From assembly GCA_021847165.1 (NCBI GenBank), contig JAJZUH010000093.1:1-7654 (forward strand): a stretch of DNA of 7,654 nucleotides. Reading direction: 5' to 3'. Positions 1 through 5,026 of the stretch are shown here, piece by piece. This DNA is from Pseudomonadota bacterium (GTDB taxonomy: Bacteria > Pseudomonadota > Gammaproteobacteria > Burkholderiales > Gallionellaceae). Position 1 is the stretch's first letter. The number at the start of each line of letters is the position of its first letter. The position numbers and the translations under genes were made by a program. The notes beneath the pieces were generated by a model that saw nothing but the letters and a program-made list of their open reading frames with translations, did not search any database and was not told where the DNA came from.

Positions 1-1256
1 TCCCACAGCGGCAGCTGCCAGATGCGGTCGTGCGACTGTTCGCCCGCGGCGAGCAGTTCCTGCGCCAGTTTGTCCTCGTTGGCGAACATGCCGCTGGCGA
101 CATGGCCCAGCGCGATCACGCAGGCGCCGGTGAGGGTGGCGATGTCGATCACCGTATCCGGGTTGAATTTCTTCGAATAGGTCAGTGCGTCGCACAGAAT
201 CAGGCGACCTTCGGCATCGGTGTTCAATATCTCGATGGTCTGGCCGGACATGGAAGTGACGATGTCGCCGGGCTTGGTGGCCTTGCCGGAAGGCATGTTC
301 TCGCATGTCGGGATCACGCCGACCACGTTGAGCTTGAGGCCCATCTCGGCGACGGCCTGCAGGGTGCCGAGCACGCTGGCGGCGCCGCACATGTCGTATT
401 TCATCTCGTCCATCTCGGCGCCGGGTTTGAGCGAGATGCCGCCGGTATCGAAGGTGATGCCCTTGCCGACCAGCACGACGGGTTTCTGCGTTTTCGCTGC
501 GCCATAGTATTCCAGGGTGATCAGCTTGGCCGGCTGTTCGCTGCCGCGCGTGACGGAGAGGAAAGAGCCCATGCCCAGCTTCTGCATGTCTTTTTCTTCC
601 AGCACGGTGGTCTTGATGCCCTTGTGCGACTTGCCCAATGCCAGCGCCTTGGCGGCCAGGTAGGTCGGCGTGCACACGTTGCCGGGCAGGTTGCCCAGCG
701 TCTTGGCGAGTTCCATGCCGTGGGCGGTGGCGGCGGCCTGGTCGAGTGCGGCTTTCAGCGCAGCAACCGGTTTTTCCAGCGAGGCGAAGGTGATGTGCTT
801 GAGCGTGGCCGCCTTGGCCGGCTTGCTCTTCATGCCGTCGGCGCGGAACGCCTGCTCGGCGGCGGCAAACACGGCTTGCCTGATGGTCCATGCGGCATCC
901 TTGCCCACGCCTTCGTCGACGATGTACAGCAAGGCGTCCTTGGCCGGTGTCGCGTTCAGTGCCTTGAACGTCGCACCCAGGATCTCGACGCTGCTCTTGT
1001 TGTTCTGCTCGCCGTCCTTGCCCAGGCCAACCAGCAGCACGCGCTCGGCTGCGATGCCGGGCAGCTTGTGCAGCAGCAGGGTGGAGGCGGACTTGCCGCT
1101 CATGTCGCCGCGGGCGATGAGGTCGCTGAGGGCATGTTTGGCAGCCTTGTCGAGCGCTTGCGCGGCTTTCGACAATTTGCCGCCATCGAATACACCGACC
1201 ACGACGCAGCCGCTCTTCAGTTTTTCCGGACTGCCTTGTTTTATGCTAAATTCCAC
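1..1256 (-). CDS. pepA: Leucyl aminopeptidase PepA (cytosol aminopeptidase, M17), N-terminal 418 residues; C-terminus off window
   Basis: This is a cytosolic M17 metallopeptidase that removes N-terminal amino acids, preferring leucine, from peptides; the family uses two metal ions in a hexamer. Read on the minus strand it starts V/M-EFSIKQGSPEKLKSG, a typical PepA N-terminus, from a GTG codon at 1256 preceded by a strong Shine-Dalgarno run. The catalytic C-terminal domain shows GKGITFDTGGISLKP with K265, D270 and K277 (E. coli K270, D275, K282) and the M17 signature NTDAEGR at residues 345-351, with metal ligands D347 and E349 and catalytic R351. All visible catalytic residues are intact. The left edge cuts it after DRIWQLPLW; about 80 residues should be missing, judged from the roughly 500-residue E. 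coli protein. It is divergent from lptF, the same arrangement as in E. coli. In E. coli PepA also binds DNA in Xer recombination and at carAB; nothing here tests that role. Confidence 0.96.
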   Translation of the reverse strand, partial: MEFSIKQGSPEKLKSGCVVVGVFDGGKLSKAAQALDKAAKHALSDLIARGDMSGKSASTLLLHKLPGIAAERVLLVGLGKDGEQNNKSSVEILGATFKALNATPAKDALLYIVDEGVGKDAAWTIRQAVFAAAEQAFRADGMKSKPAKAATLKHITFASLEKPVAALKAALDQAAATAHGMELAKTLGNLPGNVCTPTYLAAKALALGKSHKGIKTTVLEEKDMQKLGMGSFLSVTRGSEQPAKLITLEYYGAAKTQKPVVLVGKGITFDTGGISLKPGAEMDEMKYDMCGAASVLGTLQAVAEMGLKLNVVGVIPTCENMPSGKATKPGDIVTSMSGQTIEILNTDAEGRLILCDALTYSKKFNPDTVIDIATLTGACVIALGHVASGMFANEDKLAQELLAAGEQSHDRIWQLPLW

Positions 1257-1259
1257 GCG

Positions 1260-1268
1260 CCTCTCCTC
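1260..1268 (-). promoter_or_regulatory. Shine-Dalgarno sequence deciding the GTG start of pepA
   Basis: On the minus strand the sequence reads GAGGAGAGG, then CGC, then GTG. The GAGGAG part lies 6 bases before GTG at 1256, an ideal spacing. No ATG lies nearby in frame, and the protein from this GTG matches the usual PepA N-terminus, so GTG is the start. Confidence 0.8.
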
Positions 1269-1290
1269 ATTAATCTCAGAACTGTCTCCG

Positions 1291-2424
1291 ATGACGGATT
1301 ATCCGCAATCCCCGCCGCAAAAGTCAAAGAAGCCACGTCTGCACGGCATCTTTTACTGGTCGCTGGTGCGCGAATTCGCCGGTACGGGGCTGCTGGTGTC
1401 TTCGATTCTACTCGGCATCGTCGTGTTCACCCAATTGATCCGGCTGCTGGGCGAGTCGGTCAGCGGGGCGCTGGCAGTGGACGGCGTGCTGGCGATGCTG
1501 GGTTTCGCCTCGCTCAATTACCTGCCGGTACTGCTGTCCATCAGCCTGTTCCTGTCGGTGTTGCTGACGCTATCGCGCAGCTACCGCGACAGCGAGATGG
1601 TGGTGTGGTTCACTTCCGGTATCGGATTGACGCGCTGGGTACGTCCCGTGCTGGGCTATGCCCTTCCGGTGACGCTGGTGATCGCTCTGCTCAGCCTGGT
1701 GTTGTCGCCATGGGCCTTGTCCAAGGCGGATGAATTCAAGCGCAGGCTGGACAGCCGCGACGATGTGTCGGCCGCCACGCCGGGTGCGTTCCGCGAGTCC
1801 AAGCAGGCAGACCGCGTTTTCTTCCTGGAGGACGTCGATTCGCAGAAGAAACGCGTCGGCAACATCTTCGTGCAGTCCACCCAGAACGGCAAGGAAGGCA
1901 CGATGGTCGCCAAGGAAGGATTTCAGGAGACGGCGCCGAATGGCGATCGTTTTCTGGTCATGCTGAACGGTACGCGCTATGAAGGCGTGCCCGGCCAGGC
2001 GGATTTCAAGATCGTCGAATTCGAGCGTTATGCCATGCGCATCGAGCCTGCCGAGTTGCGTCAGGAATTGCCCCATCTCCAGGCGTATTCAACGCTCTAT
2101 CTGCTGCAGAATCCGACCGCATGGAATATATCCGAGCTGGAGTGGCGCATCGGCCTGCCATTCAGCGCACTGATCCTGTCCTTGCTGGCGATCCCGCTGA
2201 GCTTCGTGAACCCGCGTGCCGGACGTTCGCTCAACCTGATCACGGCGATGGTGATCTACATGTTCTACAACAACATGATCAGCGTGACCAATTCCTGGGT
2301 GGCGCGCGGCAAGATCAGTCCCGCGGCGGGCCTGCTGGGCATCCACCTGTTGATGTTCGCGGTGATGCTGTTGCTGTTCTACCACCGCTCGTCGGCTTCT
2401 TCCTGGCGCAGGCTGAGACGATGA
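1291..2424 (+). CDS. lptF: LPS export ABC transporter permease LptF
   Basis: This is an inner-membrane permease subunit (377 residues) of LptB2FG, which extracts lipopolysaccharide from the inner membrane and passes it through LptC and LptA to the LptDE translocon. It has the LptF/LptG (YjgP/YjgQ) layout: a first membrane helix at about residues 32-53, hydrophobic segments at about 63-95 and 117-142, a periplasmic beta-jellyroll region at about 143-283, and three C-terminal helices at about 284-304, 313-335 and 345-364. The loop SEMVVWFTSGIG (101-112) matches the family's SEM-x-V-x(3)-G-[VI] segment, where the ATPase LptB docks. The start at 1291 has no clear Shine-Dalgarno sequence. Homologues I know begin at the residue aligned with G19, so this protein carries about 18 extra proline- and lysine-rich residues. 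The reading frame stays open upstream as the antisense of pepA, so the start is not forced by a stop codon. The last bases overlap lptG (ATGA), implying translational coupling. Confidence 0.93.
   Translation: MTDYPQSPPQKSKKPRLHGIFYWSLVREFAGTGLLVSSILLGIVVFTQLIRLLGESVSGALAVDGVLAMLGFASLNYLPVLLSISLFLSVLLTLSRSYRDSEMVVWFTSGIGLTRWVRPVLGYALPVTLVIALLSLVLSPWALSKADEFKRRLDSRDDVSAATPGAFRESKQADRVFFLEDVDSQKKRVGNIFVQSTQNGKEGTMVAKEGFQETAPNGDRFLVMLNGTRYEGVPGQADFKIVEFERYAMRIEPAELRQELPHLQAYSTLYLLQNPTAWNISELEWRIGLPFSALILSLLAIPLSFVNPRAGRSLNLITAMVIYMFYNNMISVTNSWVARGKISPAAGLLGIHLLMFAVMLLLFYHRSSASSWRRLRR
1298..1327 (-). promoter_or_regulatory. Putative sigma-70 promoter of pepA, inside the 5' end of lptF
   Basis: On the minus strand there is TTGACT (1327-1322, five of six matches to the -35 consensus), an 18-base spacer, then GATAAT (1303-1298, five of six matches to the -10 consensus). 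Transcription would begin near 1291 and give a leader of about 35 bases carrying the pepA Shine-Dalgarno run. The promoter overlaps codons 3-13 of lptF, so divergent expression could interfere. It is identified by eye only. Confidence 0.5.
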
Positions 2425-3497
2425 AGCTGCTTACGCGTTATCTGGGCAGGGAGATTTATGCCAGCATCGCGCTGGTGTTCGCGGCGCTCATCATGCTGTT
2501 CGCCCTGCTCGACCTGATCAACGAACTCAATTCGATGGGGCGTGGCGACTACCGGCTGGGTTATGTGCTGCTGTTCGTGACGCTCACCATTCCGGGGCAT
2601 ATCTACGAACTGTTCCCGGTCGCGGTGCTGATCGGCACCATCTTCGCCATGGTGCAGATGGCAGCGAACTCCGAGCTCACCGTTTATCGCAGTTCCGGCG
2701 TATCGCTCAAGCAGATGGTGAGTGCGCTGGCCCGCATCGGCTTGCCGCTGGTGGTGCTGTGTTTCGTTTGCGGTGAGATCGTTGCGCCATCGAGCGAGCG
2801 CATGGCGCAGCAATTGCGCCTGAAGGCGCAGAACGCGAAGGTTTCGGTCAAGGAGTTCCGTTCCGGCGTGTGGGTCAAGGACGAACGCAGCTTCATCAAT
2901 GTGAAGAGCGTGCTGCCCGATACGTCGCTGCTGGACATCAGTATCTACGAGTTCGACGATACCTATCATTTGCGCAGCATCACCGATGCCGAGCGGGCCT
3001 CCTATCTGGAGGACGACCGCTGGCAACTGGAGGGCGTGCGGCAGACGCGGTTCGACAGGCAGGGTGCCTACACCGACAATCGAGCGAGCGAGGAATGGCG
3101 CTCGTCGCTGAATCCGGACATCCTGAGCGTGCTGCTGGTGGTGCCCGAGCAGATGTCGGCCTGGAATCTGTACCAGTACACTGCGCACTTGCGCGACAAT
3201 CACCAGAAGACCACGCGTTACGAGATCGCAATGTGGAACAAGCTGGTCTATCCGTTTGCGGTGCTGGTGATGATGCTGCTGGCCTTGCCTTTTTCCGCCT
3301 ATCAGCGGCGCGAGGGCGGTATCAGCGGCAAAATATTCATCGGTATCGTGCTGGGGCTGAGCTTCCACTTCATCGGCAGGCTGTTTGCCAATATCGGAGC
3401 GCTGAACGAATGGTCGCCCCTGCTGAGCGCGACGGCGATGAGCTGGCTGTTCCTGGCCCTGGCGCTGGGCATGCTCTGGCGTACCGAGCGGCGCTGA
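2421..3497 (+). CDS. lptG: LPS export ABC transporter permease LptG
   Basis: This is the second permease subunit (358 residues, the family's usual length) of the LptB2FG lipopolysaccharide extractor; LptF and LptG form the heterodimer around the lipid cavity. It begins MKLLTRYLGREIYASIALVF, a typical LptG start with a first membrane helix at about residues 14-35. Hydrophobic segments follow at about 48-80 and 104-121, with the LptB-contact loop NSELTVYRSSGVS around residues 83-95. The periplasmic jellyroll region spans about 122-270 and includes SGVWVKDERSFINV, a conserved LptG segment. Three C-terminal membrane helices follow, including FAVLVMMLLALPFSAYQRR and IFIGIVLGLSFHFIGRLF. The ATG at 2421 overlaps the lptF stop by four bases; a weak GAG lies four bases before it, so initiation probably depends on ribosomes finishing lptF. 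It is the last gene of the plus-strand unit and converges with the DUF3106 gene. Confidence 0.94.
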   Translation: MKLLTRYLGREIYASIALVFAALIMLFALLDLINELNSMGRGDYRLGYVLLFVTLTIPGHIYELFPVAVLIGTIFAMVQMAANSELTVYRSSGVSLKQMVSALARIGLPLVVLCFVCGEIVAPSSERMAQQLRLKAQNAKVSVKEFRSGVWVKDERSFINVKSVLPDTSLLDISIYEFDDTYHLRSITDAERASYLEDDRWQLEGVRQTRFDRQGAYTDNRASEEWRSSLNPDILSVLLVVPEQMSAWNLYQYTAHLRDNHQKTTRYEIAMWNKLVYPFAVLVMMLLALPFSAYQRREGGISGKIFIGIVLGLSFHFIGRLFANIGALNEWSPLLSATAMSWLFLALALGMLWRTERR

Positions 3498-3501
3498 CAA
3501 T

Positions 3502-3534
3502 ACCGCCGTGCCGTGCTCGTGACGGATCGGCGGT
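3502..3534. terminator. Interrupted hairpin between convergent lptG and DUF3106 gene, possible bidirectional terminator
   Basis: ACCGCCG (3502-3508) pairs with CGGCGGT (3528-3534), and inside it CCGT (3511-3514) pairs with ACGG (3522-3525) around a 7-base loop. This gives 11 pairs broken by a 2x2 mismatch. It sits 5 bases after the lptG stop and 31 bases beyond the DUF3106 stop. Neither side has a convincing T-run, so a classical intrinsic terminator is unproven; it may instead protect mRNA 3' ends. Confidence 0.35.
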
Positions 3535-3564
3535 GAATGGGAGGGGGGTGCCGATTGCGGTGGG

Positions 3565-3954
3565 CTAGGGCGCTGCCGCCGGGACGCCGCTGGCAGCCTG
3601 CTGTTCGCGCACCATCCGCTTCACGGCCTCGCGTTGTTCTGCCGGAACCTTGTTGAATGCCTTGTATTTTTCCCGGGCGCGCTTGCGCTGCTCGGGGGTG
3701 AGCCTGCTCCATTTTTCCATCTGTGCGTGCAGGCGTTGCTGTTTCTGCGGAGGAAGTTGCGGATAGCGTCTGGCAATCGGGAGGAAAACCGCCTTTTGCT
3801 TGTCCGACAGCGAATCCCATGTGGCGGCCAAAGGTGCAAGCGCTTCCTTTTGCTGTGCGCTCAGGCTCTCCCAGCTCTGGGCGCGAGCCGTGAGCGGCAG
3901 GCAACAGGACGCAAACAACAACAGGGCAAGCAGGTTCCGCAACAAAGCTGGCAT
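3565..3954 (-). CDS. DUF3106 family exported protein made of five 18-residue repeats
   Basis: This small protein (129 residues) has unknown function. An N-terminal signal peptide (R6, hydrophobic stretch about 8-21, cleavage likely after ARA at residue 25) indicates export to the periplasm. A lipoprotein site at C17 (preceded by FAS) is possible but less likely. The mature part is a gapless run of five 18-residue units starting at W28, W46, Y64, W82 and F100. Each has Leu or Val at its fourth position and, except the third unit, Gln at its eighth; examples are WESLSAQQK and WSRLTPEQR. The units should be helical and basic. The tail is short and Ala/Pro-rich. The start is ATG 3954; a TTG directly before it (3957) would add one residue, and neither has a clear Shine-Dalgarno sequence. 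It follows the DUF3619 stop by 18 bases and is the last gene of the sigma-factor unit. The family assignment is by recall of the W-x-x-L-[ST]-x-x-Q pattern. Confidence 0.85.
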   Translation of the reverse strand: MPALLRNLLALLLFASCCLPLTARAQSWESLSAQQKEALAPLAATWDSLSDKQKAVFLPIARRYPQLPPQKQQRLHAQMEKWSRLTPEQRKRAREKYKAFNKVPAEQREAVKRMVREQQAASGVPAAAP

Positions 3955-3972
3955 CAAATGGTCCGTGAATGA

Positions 3973-4308
3973 TTAATCGACATACATGTCGACCGGCAGG
4001 TCGTCGGTCAGGATGGCGATATCGATGTCGCTATGATCGTGCTCGGACAGGTTGCTCCAGTAGGTCACATTGATTACCAGCAGGCTTGCCACGACAGCCG
4101 CAATGATCCAGTTCAGCGCGCGTGCGGAAAGTTGCAGGCGTCCATGCAGCATGCCGTTCTGGCTTACCCAGGTCGATACCGATACGCGCTGGCTGTGCAG
4201 GGCGTGCTGGCGCGCCATCTGCAGCTGGTCAAGCGTGCGGCGGTCGAGCTGGCGGGTGGATTGGTCCAGCAAGCTCCCGATTTCTTGAGTGGTCAATTTG
4301 GTGTTCAT
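3973..4308 (-). CDS. DUF3619 family single-pass membrane protein, possible sigma-factor partner
   Basis: This protein of 111 residues has unknown function and begins MNTKLTTQEIGSLLDQ. Residues 1-64 are polar with several Arg/Lys and probably cytosolic by the positive-inside rule. One membrane helix lies at about residues 65-84 (ALNWIIAAVVASLLVINVTY). The short 27-residue tail is strongly acidic, ends DDLPVDMYVD and should lie in the periplasm. The acidic DDLP-V-x-x-Y-x-D end is what I associate with DUF3619. Its ATG overlaps the sigma-factor stop (ATGA, 4305-4308), implying coupled translation and matched amounts. Gene order and topology resemble sigma/anti-sigma pairs, but I see no zinc-binding anti-sigma HxxxCxxC motif, so an anti-sigma role is inference only. 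A longer in-frame reading upstream exists but is the shadow of the sigma-factor gene. Confidence 0.85.
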   Translation of the reverse strand: MNTKLTTQEIGSLLDQSTRQLDRRTLDQLQMARQHALHSQRVSVSTWVSQNGMLHGRLQLSARALNWIIAAVVASLLVINVTYWSNLSEHDHSDIDIAILTDDLPVDMYVD

Positions 4309-4904
4309 GATAGGTCTATCCCCCGTTCCTTGAGCATCGCCGAAAGCGCATGGGTGGCTCGTGAGCAGTGCGTTTTGACGCTGCCTTCCGAGCAACCCAT
4401 GGCCGCTGCCGTTTCCGCCGTGTCCATTTCCTCCCAATAACGCAGCAGGAAGGCTTCGCGTTGACGGGCGGGAAGTTTGCTCAATGCATCCTCGATCACA
4501 TCGATCAGCTGGGATTGCGCCAGTGCCTCGTCCGGACGGGCCGGCTGGCTTTCATTGTTCTCGTCCTGCAGCGTGTCGAACGGGTCGAAATCCTCCCCAT
4601 CCTGCTGCGGAGCGAGCGAAGACATCAGGGTGGTCCAGAACGACCGTACTTTCTGGCGGCGGTAGTAGTCGCGTATCGTGTTCTGCAGGATGCGCTGGAA
4701 CAGCATGGGGAACTCTTCGGCGGGACGGTCTCCGTAGCGTTCCGCGAGCTTCAGCATGGCATCCTGCACGATATCCAGGGCCACATGCTCGTCGCGCACG
4801 GCGAATTGCGCCTGTTTGTAGGCGCGCCGCTCGGCTTGGGCGAGGAATTCGGACAGTTGCTGTGGCGTGGACAGTTCGGCGACTCCCGGATAATCGGCGC
4901 GCAT
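4305..4904 (-). CDS. ECF-type sigma-70 family RNA polymerase sigma factor
   Basis: This is a two-domain sigma factor of about 199 residues that would direct RNA polymerase to a dedicated promoter set. Region 2 is visible as DEHVALDIVQDAMLKLAERY followed by LFQRILQNTIRDYYRRQKVRS, which carries the core-binding and -10 recognition helices. Region 4 begins near VIEDALSKLPARQREAFLLR and ends with the helix-turn-helix TAAAMGCSEGSVKTHCSRAT, which would read the -35 element. The linker between them is long (about 40 residues) and very acidic. I chose ATG 4904 because AGGA lies 10 bases upstream; an ATG at 4922 would add six residues but has no Shine-Dalgarno sequence. It is first in a unit with DUF3619 (4-base overlap) and DUF3106. 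I cannot name its regulon or inducing signal. The family-level call is secure; ECF subgroup assignment needs a profile search. Confidence 0.92.
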   Translation of the reverse strand: MRADYPGVAELSTPQQLSEFLAQAERRAYKQAQFAVRDEHVALDIVQDAMLKLAERYGDRPAEEFPMLFQRILQNTIRDYYRRQKVRSFWTTLMSSLAPQQDGEDFDPFDTLQDENNESQPARPDEALAQSQLIDVIEDALSKLPARQREAFLLRYWEEMDTAETAAAMGCSEGSVKTHCSRATHALSAMLKERGIDLS

Positions 4905-4960
4905 ACTAGCAAATTCCTGCATTACTTAGGGATTTTGCCGTTCCGGACGCGTTGCAGGGG

Positions 4961-4989
4961 TTGACCAAAACACCGCCAGCCTTTATCTT
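4961..4989 (+). promoter_or_regulatory. Putative sigma-70 promoter of the ilvBNC operon
   Basis: TTGACC (4961-4966, five of six matches), a 17-base spacer, then TATCTT (4984-4989, four of six matches) face ilvB. Transcription would begin near 4996 and leave a leader of about 30 bases before the ATG at 5027. It lies in the 122-bp gap shared with the divergent sigma-factor gene. I found no equally good promoter on the other strand in this gap. Confidence 0.5.
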
Positions 4990-5026
4990 GCCCGGTCTTT
5001 CGTTGTTTTCTCAAGGTAGTGGGTTC

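Noticed and set aside
1242..1247. TATGCT as a -10 box for lptF
   Set aside because: No acceptable -35 hexamer lies 15-19 bases upstream, so I could not support a promoter here.
30..1733. A 567-residue open frame on the plus strand across pepA and lptF
   Set aside because: It is antisense to pepA, then out of frame with lptF. Its product is rich in Gly, His, Ala and Gln with no recognisable domain, as expected of a shadow frame in GC-rich DNA; both true genes are clear.
2379..3500. A 373-residue minus-strand open frame opposite lptG
   Set aside because: The His/Gln/Arg-rich product matches no family I recognise and lies exactly antisense to lptG, which has full family features.
3901..3905. 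Lipoprotein signal in the DUF3106 protein (FASC, Cys17)
   Set aside because: The residue at -3 is Phe instead of Leu/Val/Ile, and a good signal peptidase I site (ARA before QS) follows, so ordinary secretion is more likely.
4940..4944. GGAAC on the minus strand upstream of the sigma-factor gene, like an ECF -35 box (autoregulation)
   Set aside because: No ECF-type -10 element appears at the expected 16-17 base spacing, and a five-base match is expected by chance.
4952..5026. An upstream TTG extension of ilvB by 25 residues
   Set aside because: It would start upstream of the predicted -35 box, and family members begin at MELTGAEI-like sequence; the ATG at 5027 is the better start.
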